The notes under the pieces: model-generated
What the model was told of the DNA's origin: nothing
Seen by the model: the letters and a program-made list of their open reading frames with translations, nothing else
The model's database searches: none
Position numbers and translations under genes: made by a program
Assembly: GCF_003013715.1 (NCBI RefSeq)
Contig: NC_072812.1
Coordinates: forward strand, 930,001 to 994,000
Direction: 5' to 3'
From: Candidozyma auris
Lineage: Eukaryota; Ascomycota; Pichiomycetes; Serinales; Metschnikowiaceae
DNA: 64,000 bases
Shown here: positions 48,001 to 56,929 of the stretch, in pieces
Position numbering within the stretch: position 1 is the first letter of the stretch
Layout of the letters: each line of letters begins with the position of its first letter

Positions 48001-48896
48001 TGACGAAGCTTGGAGTAAAATTTCAGGAAGTAAAAGGCGGATTTCTCTGTGTCCATTCAGCGGTGCTTGCTCCTAAACCTACAGAGTCAGAAGATGAGGC
48101 CAGCGCCATCATTGACGAGTACAGGCTGGACTACGACGAAGAGAAGAGACTCTATGGCGATGCCTTCTCCCAATCTTCAGACTCGGTGCAAAAACAGGTT
48201 CCTGCAAGAACAAGAACACCGGAGCCAGAAACGCCAACGATACAAACCCCTCAGCACAATCGAACTCCTCTGAATGCTTCGAGGCAGCCGTCCAGACAAC
48301 CGTCGTTGCACTTGAACACCAAGATGTTATCTCCACAGGCGGGAAGCAACTACAAGGGCCACCAGAAGCTGAACTCCATTGGTGGACAGGGCCACAGAAG
48401 AAAGTTCTCCATTGGACAGTCTATACTTAATTCCTACAGAAAGAAGAATGGCTCGCAAACGTTGATGCCTCCCAACACGCCAGCTGCCGCCAGACTCAAC
48501 AAGCTGCTCTTGGGCGCTGCCGACATTGACTATGACGATCTCGACGAACAGACAAGAGCACAATTGCAGCAGCTCACCGACGACGACTCTGTGGATTCGT
48601 TGAATGGCTTGAACCCTGGAGGAGGCAGCGACATGCTTGTTTCGTCGAGAATCGAGCAACGAGCCAAGCACCAGCGATCACCTAGTGCATCCATGGGAGT
48701 CACCGAGGAAGAAGACGAGGACGAGCATGGGGCGGTGGTGGAAAGACACCAAAGAAAGACGCCGTTGAAGTTTGAGATCAATATCGTCAAGGTGCCTCTA
48801 GTGGGGCTCTATGGTGTGCAGTTCAAGAAGACGCTAGGTAACACATGGAGCTATAAGAATTTGGCCGGGCAGATTCTCGAGGAATTGAACTTGTAA
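45051..48896 (+). CDS. KIN1: Kin1/Kin2-type Ser/Thr kinase (MARK/PAR-1 family)
   Basis: This is a 1281-residue kinase related to PAR-1/MARK. Yeast Kin1 and Kin2 act at the cell cortex in exocytosis and polarity and in ER stress mRNA targeting. The N-terminus (1-190) is low-complexity, with His, Gln and a polyQ tract. The kinase domain (about 193-480) has GAGSMGKVKLARH, AVKIVPR, HRDLKIENIM, DFGL-CTG-NL at 363-368, and the activation segment LLKTYCGSLYFAAPEL. A long disordered Ser/Pro/Gln-rich middle follows. The KA1 domain closes the protein (KFEINIVKVPLVGLYGVQFKKTLGNTWSYK), the family's membrane-binding end. CUG-clade yeasts usually have one gene, so the KIN1 versus KIN2 symbol is arbitrary. 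Confidence 0.95.
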   Translation: MDGLHNWQHQPSKQSSSGPPPSSRAPQQPQFPPASSSQPATPRMLRNASSSIRGSKEMDISGQEAEREGQQHSSQSLGQGQGQSQSHSHSHSHGHSHPPKDLLPPPTFSPPPLTNKQTPGSGHEHRHSQRHHHHHQQQQQQQQQQQQNQQSQQSQQEQHQHKQSHSQNHGNHHGLRNNTSNNNQQQQFHRKSIGDWDFIRTIGAGSMGKVKLARHNATGEKCAVKIVPRAAKLYQRAHANDPAPALAEEAAQRQKEFEKEVARDKRTIREGALGRLLFHPHICRLYEMVPMTNHYYMLFEYVEGGQLLDYIVSHGSLSEKYARKFARGVALALDYCHKNNVVHRDLKIENIMINQKGDIKIIDFGLLNLYTPKSLLKTYCGSLYFAAPELLSAKPYTGPEVDVWSFGVVLYVLVCGKVPFDDPVVSVLHEKIKRGNVEYPSFISKECVSLLSRMLVVDPLKRATLHEVIQHPWMNKGYDFAVPSYISKRAPLTLPVDPEIIKTIATLDLGSAQAITEELNNVISSPEYQMSTELWYKHAKQGRSYVPGPNTHMLPDPTGGFNPLVSIYYLVDEMRKRKKAKEEALRNQLQSQLQESDSKSQEQQVHQQINLQRQQHNTPQMLSPPLGSPAPPSLAPPRRSASEHHRSLLPQPPPKPPQQIPTLQFPEQAHTPMVPSAFNRDSQLPGPTNEDSVQQHMLLQHSPRESLSEADNQKLGFNSLLRKLSGKKQQHPQGHTSPTRSGASSPQKDETTMAPVSFAPDTRTSQDSSRMSPSSAQKLGKADPLVRRGVSMKVTAKEKSSGSRVNVREKEPPRQTLDPNAANYRGHARTASTNRGFVPAEYLPPLPNLNAEDVVKIDKSKPAEKKFHPTARAKSVGGHIRKDSVFKGSDQHPALPNNMAAQNSDEGIDRNDAMFDDVNLEDKEFAQLPPMTEQQIVDQFAHARRNSMPSIEYPKTLFLKGFFSVQTTSTKPLPVIRYNIINVLTKLGVKFQEVKGGFLCVHSAVLAPKPTESEDEASAIIDEYRLDYDEEKRLYGDAFSQSSDSVQKQVPARTRTPEPETPTIQTPQHNRTPLNASRQPSRQPSLHLNTKMLSPQAGSNYKGHQKLNSIGGQGHRRKFSIGQSILNSYRKKNGSQTLMPPNTPAAARLNKLLLGAADIDYDDLDEQTRAQLQQLTDDDSVDSLNGLNPGGGSDMLVSSRIEQRAKHQRSPSASMGVTEEEDEDEHGAVVERHQRKTPLKFEINIVKVPLVGLYGVQFKKTLGNTWSYKNLAGQILEELNL
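45450..45515 (+). repeat. CAG/CAN-rich polyglutamine-encoding tract in the kinase gene
   Basis: It encodes His5 followed by about twelve Gln and further Gln/Ser units. It is likely length-variable. Confidence 0.85.
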
Positions 48897-49759
48897 TAGC
48901 CCAGCAAGCTTACAACGCCATATCAGCTGTGAATTGAACATATTCAATACAAGCAAAGCATTGAAAAGGAATGTAGGGGATGGAGGCATCAAAGTGAAGG
49001 AACAAAAAAAAGTAATATTGGAATGTGGAGAAGGCCATTCCGTTCTCGTCACGATGCAACCAAATGCACCAAATACGTGCTGAAGCAGGTAGCACCTATC
49101 GACAAGTCCTGTTCGTGCATTATCGGTATTTTCTGTTTGGTTGCTGGTTGCTGGTTGGTTTGGGGTCATTTTGCGGAGAAACGTTTAGTGATGGGGTCTA
49201 AGCCCTGAGCAAGTAACCAGTGCAGCCAAGGAATGCTGATACGAAAAATTCCTCAATTCTTTCTTTTTCTCTTTGTTCTTTTGTTCTTTTGGCCGACTTT
49301 CCAACTTTGGAAGTAGGGTAGAAATGAAGGGTCTGAGGTGGAATTTCCATGACTACCCCCAGATGATTATGAGCGCTGGTCGACTTTTGATAGCAAATGG
49401 TCTAACCAATTCTGGCAGAGAGCTTCTTGAGATATTGTAGTGATTGACTCAAGGGTGGAAAAATAGTACTCTTCACTGACTTTCATCCAATCACCTCAAA
49501 TTGATGGAATTGAGTTAGCTCAACAGTGTATACACTGTGTAGGGTTCAATTGACTTGAATTGTGATTAGCTTGAGGTGTTCACATACAAGAATCTCCAGA
49601 ATAGTTCAAATTCCTCAATTCTCCACAAATTGAACCATCTCTTCAAGTACAATATTGAGTTAGCAAAATAGAAATCACCGTGTTGTAAATTGACCTGATC
49701 TGATGAACAAAGCATCATTTCGAAGAATCGTTCATCAACAATCTCCAGAATCAATGGAC
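48897..49759. other. Convergent intergenic region kinase/WHIM-like gene
   Basis: It contains a perfect 16-bp palindrome at 49523-49538 and T-rich tracts near 49260. No gene recognised. Confidence 0.5.
49523..49538. repeat. Perfect 16-bp palindrome
   Basis: ACAGTGTATACACTGT, no spacer, between convergent genes. Confidence 0.9.
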
Positions 49760-51340
49760 TCAATTGTCAGTTACTCTTTCTGTAGGTTCTGGTGCAACGC
49801 TGGGCCCTTTGTTGATCTCTTCAAGCTTTGGCAGAGTGGATTCATCATGTGAGAACGCTGGACCATTTCCTGAAAAGCTGCCTTCGTTTGAAGAGGTGCT
49901 GGTCGTAGGAATTGTGGCATGTTGATTGTCATTTTGATTGTCATGTTGTGCTTGTTCAGGCTCGCCTGAAGCATCAACGTCCATGGCATTTGGCGTTATT
50001 GTGTTTTCAGGCTCCTCAGACTTTGCTGATACCTCTATCTCTTCAGGATCCTCCGATTTCACAGATTTGACATCCAGAAGAATCACGTCGGCTTCGGGCT
50101 CGCCGACGTCAGCCTCGAGCCTCCGCTTCAAGCGTTCTTCTCGAGTCAACCCAGCAGAATAGTCCATTTGCGCCTGAGCCCGTGTTCGATGAGAAGACCG
50201 CCGCAAAACAGCATACTGCAAGTCTGCAAGCTCGTGGGCCTTTCTTTCGTGTTCTTCCTGCGATCTCTGTTTCTCCTTGGCCTCCAATCTCGAAGACCGT
50301 TTTCTTGTAGCAAGCAATCTGGCCATTTGCAGCTCTTTCTTCCTTGAGTGGATGATTCGGCGTTTTTTCAACTCACACGCAAAAATATGGTCGACGAAGT
50401 CGTCGCTGGCCACCACATCGAGCAACGCCCGGTTTTTTTTGGTTTTTTTCTGCTTCAACTCGCCGATAAACCGGTCGAGCTCGTAGACGTTGCGGAAAAC
50501 GATCTCGTGGGACGCCGACACGTCAAAGGGACCCGGGCCAAGCGCCGTGTCCGGGTCTGAGGGCGCCAAACGGCGTTTTTTCGGCACCTCGAGCTCCACC
50601 GCCCTGGTAGTACGCCTGTAGCACGTTGTATTGTCGAAAACCAAGATGTACTCGTCCACCTCAGCGCCACGAGGCTCTCGAAACAAGATTTCCGGACGCA
50701 ATTGACCCGGCGCAATGCTGTTTTTGTCGATGTACTCGCGGAAGTCGGCGTATGTGGAGACTTCAGCCATAAGAAGGTACAAAACGTGGAATTTTTCGTC
50801 GATGAAGAGATCGTCAAAGAGGGGGGCGGCTTCGTCCGATGCCTGGTCAGAAAGCTGGCCTGAAAGCTGGTCAGAAAGCTGGCCAGCGTGGCCCTTGAGA
50901 GGCGTGTCGGGCCCGTAGTAAACACGAAAAAGCTGCTCGAACTGGGCCAAACTGTGGACTCTCTTGCCGTGGACCTTCAGAAGCAACGCAAGGCGCAACT
51001 TGTTTGAAAGCAAGGCCATCTCGTCCACGACAGGCGGCTGGACCAAGGCGAAAAGCTCCATCTCCAACAAATCAGCGTCGAAGTATTCCAGCGCCAACTT
51101 CACGTATCCTCGGCACTGGGCCGTCCACAGCATCACAAACACGTATTCGGCAGAATTGCGGAACCGCGTCCACCGTTTTTCGTGCGGGTAGCTTCTCTTC
51201 AAGTCGTCCACGAGAGCGTCGTTGGGCATTGATATTGGGGTGAGTTTTGCTAGCAGCTGGATGCGGTCGTCTGAGCCGATGGAAAGCGAGAGCGCCGGAT
51301 GGTTGGCGGGCGCCGTTGAGGGCGGGCGTCCTGGAGGCAT
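49760..51340 (-). CDS. DDT/WHIM-like chromatin-associated protein (tentative)
   Basis: This is a 526-residue product. Residues about 35-160 form a helical block (RNSAEYVFVMLWTAQ, DEMALLSNKLRLALLLKVHG). About 185-245 has FIDEKFHVLYLLMAEVSTYADFREYID, then YILVFDNTTCYRRT. This resembles DDT plus WHIM-type modules (the D-x-T-x-x-YR signature) of ISWI-remodeller accessory subunits. A basic helical region (KKRRIIHSRKKELQMARLLATRKRSS) and an acidic Ser/Glu/Asp-rich tail follow. A nuclear role is inferred. A repetitive GQLSDQLSGQLSDQ lies near 155. The family call rests on pattern only; I cannot name the orthologue. Confidence 0.5.
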   Translation of the reverse strand: MPPGRPPSTAPANHPALSLSIGSDDRIQLLAKLTPISMPNDALVDDLKRSYPHEKRWTRFRNSAEYVFVMLWTAQCRGYVKLALEYFDADLLEMELFALVQPPVVDEMALLSNKLRLALLLKVHGKRVHSLAQFEQLFRVYYGPDTPLKGHAGQLSDQLSGQLSDQASDEAAPLFDDLFIDEKFHVLYLLMAEVSTYADFREYIDKNSIAPGQLRPEILFREPRGAEVDEYILVFDNTTCYRRTTRAVELEVPKKRRLAPSDPDTALGPGPFDVSASHEIVFRNVYELDRFIGELKQKKTKKNRALLDVVASDDFVDHIFACELKKRRIIHSRKKELQMARLLATRKRSSRLEAKEKQRSQEEHERKAHELADLQYAVLRRSSHRTRAQAQMDYSAGLTREERLKRRLEADVGEPEADVILLDVKSVKSEDPEEIEVSAKSEEPENTITPNAMDVDASGEPEQAQHDNQNDNQHATIPTTSTSSNEGSFSGNGPAFSHDESTLPKLEEINKGPSVAPEPTERVTDN

Positions 51341-53483
51341 GCCAAATGAGTTTGGGGTCGTTGGGGGAAATTGGAGAAGTTGGGGGTTGTTTGGGGGAAA
51401 TTGGGGGAGAACTGGGGGAAACTGGGGGGTTGTTGTGTTGGTGAAGGTTGATATGTGAAGAGTGAAAAATCGCGAAGTGATTTGGCTGCGAAAATAGTGC
51501 TACTACTAGTACTAGTAAAGAAGAGGTAAAGAAGGTAGAAGGGAAGGGTATGGGGATGGGAAATTGGAGATGGATTTGTGAATGGTAAGCGTGAAATCTG
51601 ATGAGATTGTGGTGTGGAGTCTACTTTGTTAGGGGGTTCTGGAAAAAAAGTACTACTGTCATTGTTAACATGGGGGTCTAGAAATGAGCATAGGAGGTGA
51701 TTATGAACACTTTTTCGTAGGCAGTTGCATTTAGGGGCCTTTAAGGGGCTTTTTGGAGCTTTTATTTCACTAGCAAGAGGGTGCAGTTGAGTGGGTGTCG
51801 TTTTTCAAAATTCGTAGAGTGTCACTTTTTGAATTCATGAGTATTTTCCAGTTATGCTTCAGCTAGGTGAAATTGGGCATGTCTTAAGGAATTTTATACT
51901 GATATTTTTGGTTGTGTATAGGTCATGGTTCTTTCAAGGATTCTTTTGCAGTTTTAGAATAGCCCAAATTTTTCATTTTTTCAGCTCTTCTTCACGATTC
52001 TGACTGAGAGCATACATGGAAATAGGGTGCCCAATCCACTTTTATACTAAATCCAGGATTTGTTCATACATGAAGTGAAAAAGTAAGTTTGTACAATTTA
52101 TATATTTAAGTGAAGAGCCTGGTCTGAAACACTCTGCAGCCCAGTAGGAAATATTGTTACCAAACTGAGAGATGAGGCAGAATCCACGCCTCCACTCTGG
52201 TAAATCGACAGAATTTGTGTTTATTTGTTTTTCTTTTTTTGGGAGTTGGAGACGTTGAAAATGGCCACGGGTCAGTTCTTTTTGGCTAAAATTCTACGTC
52301 TGAATTTGTCACCCAAACCCTCAACATGATAATTTAAATTTGCCAAAAACTTCAAGTAATCTCGACTCAACACTTGTATCAGATTATTGTACAAGTGTTT
52401 TCGTGATACAAAGGTCACAAAGGGCTAAAAGCTTGTTTGATTTGCTTTCACAGAAATTGCTTACACAGAAAGTTCACAAATAATTTATTTTTACCCTACA
52501 TTGATTCAGATGGTTTAAAGCTCATCAAGGTGAAGAAAGCTCACGAAAAGTTGGCAAAAATCAACTAGTGATGCACGAAATGATGGCAACTTGACGTAGA
52601 ATTCCAGTGCTTTTGAGCGTTTCTAAGCATTGATCATTGGTTTACAGCTTGTAATATTTACAGTGCTTTTGAACGTCTACAGAGGATTCACTACAGAATT
52701 TTCATGGTAGCTTCAAAGTTGAAAACTATGTACAATTTTTACAACTGACGAAACTTTACAACCGAATTACATGTTCTCTATACGTTTCTCAGGAACACCA
52801 TCTTCAGATAATTTGACAACAAACCATGGTTCACAGATTTTCAATATTAACATAAAAAAAGGTGATTTTAAACCATGTTCATATACAGATATATTATATA
52901 ATGATAATGATATTTTTAATAGGAATATTATTATTATTTGAATACCAGTCATTTTGAATATTTCCTGGTGTTTCAAGGTAACGCTGACACAAATTTGTTA
53001 AGTGAAACACAATCATACCAGGTTCACAAAAGTCAAATTCTGAATTGAATTAGCCCAAGTGAAAAAGAAACAGGCAATTTGTGAAAACGAGAGTTCCAAG
53101 CAGTTTCAGCTCATTGCTAACCAACACTATATCAATAAAACTACACTGTCAAAAAAAAGGAAGGTAATTTGTTGAATTACTCACACATTTTAAAACCTTT
53201 CATTAATAAATGACGTTGCAGTAACGAAGGAATCGACATTAGACGCTTTCGGCAAAAAGAGCCACCTGCAACAGCAAATGAGCTACAGTAAAATTCCAAG
53301 CAGCACCATCCATACGAGTTTCTACACCAGCTTTGTCGTCATCTCGTTCAATAAATATATACTTACATGAAACTTTTGGAGCCTCCAAGGCAATTGAATT
53401 CAGAAAATGGCAAATTTGAAGGCAGCCAGCAGCCAGCAGCGGCCATTCTGGCCACCGCTGTCTTGATTCTGGCCACCGCTGGC
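51341..53483. other. 2.1 kb AT-rich ORF-free region
   Basis: It lies between the WHIM-like gene promoter and the 3' end of the bHLH gene. A TTTCGCAGCC copy (minus orientation) is at 51484. It is AT-rich from about 51.8 to 53.3 kb and has no ORF of substance. At 53446-53479 TTCTGGCCACCGCTG is repeated twice. Confidence 0.6.
51484..51493 (-). promoter_or_regulatory. TTTCGCAGCC intergenic motif, copy 9
   Basis: Exact copy on the minus strand, about 144 bp upstream of the WHIM-like gene ATG. Confidence 0.5.
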
Positions 53484-54785
53484 TCACTGACTCAACAACT
53501 CCCTCAACTTCTCATTCTTGCCCCGAATCTTCAAGATCTCCGCACTCACTTTCAACAAGGCCGTGTGCTTCAGCAAGTTCGGAAGCCCATCCTTATTAAT
53601 CTGCTTGCGCTTGCTCTTTTTCTTCAGCAGCGTCACCGCCAGCGCTGAAACCAAATCGTTCTTGTAGTCCTCCACGTTGGTGATCAAACGAAGACACCGT
53701 TCGTACGCTTGCTTGCACAAAAGTCTTCTTTTCTGCTCCGAATGCGAGTGGTTGAGTCTTTTTTGCTCCAACGTGAGAAGAGGCCTGGTGCTTGATCTTC
53801 TTCTTTTCTTGGGCAGCAGCCAGTCGCCGTTGCCGCTGCCGCTGCTACTACTTTCTTCAGAAAGCCTTCTCTTTTCACTAGAAGAGCTTTGGCGGGAATC
53901 CAACGGCGTTGGAAGCTGCTGTTGCCTGATTTCTTCTTGCGTGTGCAATTGGTGCTCCTTGGTGCCGAAACTCTTCAAGCTTTGAACGGGCGGGTGCCTG
54001 AAGGCGTCCGTCACGTCTTTCTTGACATCGTCAGAAAGCTGCTGGCGTTGATGTTGCTGTTGTGGCGGTTTTATCGGGTCCATGGTGTGCATATTGTCGT
54101 AGATGGAAGAATTGGCTGCCAATTTGGGCAGCCCGGCCGAGTAGAGCTCCAAGGGATTGCCTGACGACGACGAGGCAAGGTTGTCGAGGAACTTTTCAAG
54201 GGCGCTCAGCTCGGTGTTGAGGAAAAAGTGGTCCATTTCGTCCTCAGCGGGTTTGGCTAGAGGATTGGCGGTTTTGGACCCGGAAAAAAGCCCTCCTGAT
54301 TCCGAGGGCGGCAGCAAGAGCGGGAGCCCGGGCACGCCCGAGTCGTAGGGGGTCTGGGAGTAGTCGTAGAAGTTGCTGTTTGTGTTGTTGGCGTAGGGGG
54401 AGGTGAAGTGGTGGTGGTGACTCTGAGTCGCAGCGTGACTCTGAGTCGCTTGACTCGCATGATGATGACTCCCATGAGGAGGATGACTCAGAGTCACATC
54501 GCCACCACCACCATGATGCTGCTGCTGCTGCTGCGCCAGCACCATCTGGCCCTCCCTCGCCTGCTTGGCCTTTTGCAACTGCTCCACGCCCGAAAGAGCG
54601 TGTTTCTGCTGCATCTGCGTGTACATCAGGTATGCTCGGTCAAACTCCATATCCATCGTCACCATATCCAACGAGAAAATCTCTTCATCGTCCGTGAGAA
54701 CTGGAGACTTGGGTTTGACTTCTTCCTTCTCAAACATGTTCAAGTTGAGGCTTGTAGGAGCGACTCCAGTGGCTGTAAAAGACAT
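53484..54785 (-). CDS. bHLH transcription factor (Ino4/Ino2-like DNA-contact motif)
   Basis: This is a 433-residue protein with a C-terminal basic helix-loop-helix at about 340-430. The basic region LNHSHSEQKRR places His346, Glu350 and Arg353/354 for E-box (CANNTG) contact. Its N-H-x-x-S-E-x-K-R-R pattern recalls Ino4. Helix 1 (CKQAYERCLRLIT) and helix 2 (LLKHTALLKVSAEILKI) are separated by a loop of about 35 residues, longer than usual. The N-terminus (1-60) is acidic and hydrophobic (FSLDMVTMDMEFDRAYLMY), possibly an activation domain; the middle is Gln/His/Ser-rich with CTG codons. The unusually long flanking ORF-free regions suggest complex regulation. The orthologue is uncertain. Confidence 0.8.
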   Translation of the reverse strand: MSFTATGVAPTSLNLNMFEKEEVKPKSPVLTDDEEIFSLDMVTMDMEFDRAYLMYTQMQQKHALSGVEQLQKAKQAREGQMVLAQQQQQHHGGGGDVTLSHPPHGSHHHASQATQSHAATQSHHHHFTSPYANNTNSNFYDYSQTPYDSGVPGLPLLLPPSESGGLFSGSKTANPLAKPAEDEMDHFFLNTELSALEKFLDNLASSSSGNPLELYSAGLPKLAANSSIYDNMHTMDPIKPPQQQHQRQQLSDDVKKDVTDAFRHPPVQSLKSFGTKEHQLHTQEEIRQQQLPTPLDSRQSSSSEKRRLSEESSSSGSGNGDWLLPKKRRRSSTRPLLTLEQKRLNHSHSEQKRRLLCKQAYERCLRLITNVEDYKNDLVSALAVTLLKKKSKRKQINKDGLPNLLKHTALLKVSAEILKIRGKNEKLRELLSQ

Positions 54786-55105
54786 GTTTTTTGGGGTATG
54801 GGGAGTTTTTGCGTGAAAATCGGGGGAAAAGCGGTGGAAACTCGCTGAAACTGCGCCTCGGGGTGAATTCGGGGCGTAGGATTCGATAGAAGTACTGAAA
54901 ACGCCGAAATCTGGACGTATTAGGGCTTTTTTGGAAGGTGTTTCGTCGACGATGGGTGGTCTGGCGAAAAATGCACGGAAACGAGCGGGGAAAACGTCAG
55001 CTGGGTCAATGGGCCGCTGGAGAAGACGAATGTACCGCTGGTTCTAGGGGAAAACGAGGTGAAATGCCAGATTTCACTTGATGAAAATGCTTTGCAAAGT
55101 GGTTT

Positions 55106-56929
55106 GTCCTGCACACAAGCAAAGGCGGGTGTCTGGCCACTGAGAAGTGCTAAAAAGACCGGGAAAACTGGCCAGTAGAAAAAATGGGGAAAAGGGAAAC
55201 GACAAAGGCGTTTATGAAGTGAAAGGGATGCTGGATTTGCTTGAAAAATGTGCTTCTGCTGTTGGAAAAGTGGTGGTGCACGGGTGTTAAGAAATGAAGG
55301 GCGGGAATGGGTTAGGCAAAAAAAATCACAAGGATTTCTGGGGAATTTATATCAAGGTGGAATCGAGCGTAAGCGGGAAACGGAGATTGACAAGCGAGAG
55401 AAGAAATGGTCCTTGCCGGGGGGTGGACGACGCACGCACCGGGCATACGTCCTGCACACAGACAGCGAGAGGAGTGCATGCGTGAGACAAACCCCACACG
55501 TAATCGCCCGTAAGGTGCATGGCGTTGAAACAATGCCCCAATGCAGGTCCGGCGGCCGTCAACAAGCATCTTTCGGGGGAATGACGTTAGCGGGGCAGCG
55601 CATGCGTGACCTCGGCCGGTGCCCTAAAGGCCCATACAAAGCGAAATTCGACAAAGGAGCTCGAAATTCGAGCGCAAGGCGGCTCGGCGCCTCACCAGCG
55701 CTTTGTACGAAAATAATAGCGCAAATTTAGTGGGGGCGGATCTCGATGCGCGCCACGGATATGGCCTGCACACGCGACGCGCGCTTCGGGGAAACCTCGC
55801 AGAAACACGCGTCCATGTGCAGACCACCGCCGTCGTAGCTGTATCCTCCTTCAACTCCGGCGTCCGGCGTGCGTCCTAACTCCGTAACATGCATGAGGGG
55901 CTAAACCAGCTAATCCCAGGGCTAATGTCAACTATTTTTGGGCCTTCTTCTATCAATCCTTAAGCCTGGGGCGGACAAACACCGTTTTAAATAACATCTC
56001 GAGAGGCCTCGAAGATGGGGGGAAATGCTGGCAGCGGTGGCTGGTAGGAGAGACCCTGCATGCAGGCAACGCATGACTTCCGAATTGGGAAAGGCGGCTA
56101 TGCCTATGCCGGAGATGTCATGTAAGGTCCGGAGACGTCCATCTGCCTACCTGCAGGACCAGATAAGTCTAAGGGGGCAGCAAATCATCCCGCCATGCAT
56201 GATTCGGGGCGGACCTGCACACAAGCAGGTGGCCCGCCTCGCAGACGATGACGCTGGCAGGATCGCCAAAATTTGTGGGGGGCGGTGACGGGCTCGGGCT
56301 GATGGAAGCTGCCGGCAACGCTGGAAGCTGGAGGCTGGGGGCGGCGAGAGAGTACTGTGCAGGAATAGCACCTGTGTGCAGGATCCCAACGGCCGAAGCA
56401 GTAAAGCGCAACAGCAACGCAAAGAGAAACGGAAAAAAAAAAAGAAGTTTAAAGTAAGAATTGGCAGTTAATTTTGCGTTAGTTGAATTAGCGATGTAGA
56501 GAGCGTCACGTGACGTTTTTCCCCGGTGTTTTTCTCGGGAATTTGGCCATCGACCCCCCACAACCTGGCAATTGCCTCTCCCAATGACCCAATTGCCCAA
56601 ATTCAACACTACCTGACAACAAATAATTAACGGGCAAGATGTCAGGGCTCCGAAATGGAAGGTTGGAGAAAGTTGGGGAAATCTGGTGAAGCTGGAGGGG
56701 AATTGATGACGATGGGGGGTGGAAAAGTCGAGGGTCGTGCGCGGCCCAAAAAGATTGAGGAGATGGGGATTTTTCTAGAATGCGGTTGGAATTTGCACAA
56801 ACTAAAAGCACCAGGGTGGAGAGCGTCTTGCCAGGAGTCTAATGGTGTAGTTGGCATGTCCAAAGCTGGTCTAGACGGAGAATTGTGTAGGCGTTGTCAA
56901 GAGAAGACGGGTGGGCTTGTGTGCAGGAC
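55106..56929. repeat. Dispersed CCTGCACACA(AGC) words, six copies
   Basis: Copies are at 55106-55120, 55450-55460, 55764-55773 and 56213-56224 on the plus strand, and at 56373-56383 and 56915-56929 on the minus strand. The first and last share 15 identical bases as an inverted pair (GTCCTGCACACAAGC). Confidence 0.75.
56504..56515. promoter_or_regulatory. Palindromic E-box CGTCACGTGACG
   Basis: A 12-bp perfect palindrome around CACGTG; a Cbf1-type or other bHLH site is plausible. It lies about 1.7 kb upstream of the bHLH gene. Confidence 0.5.
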
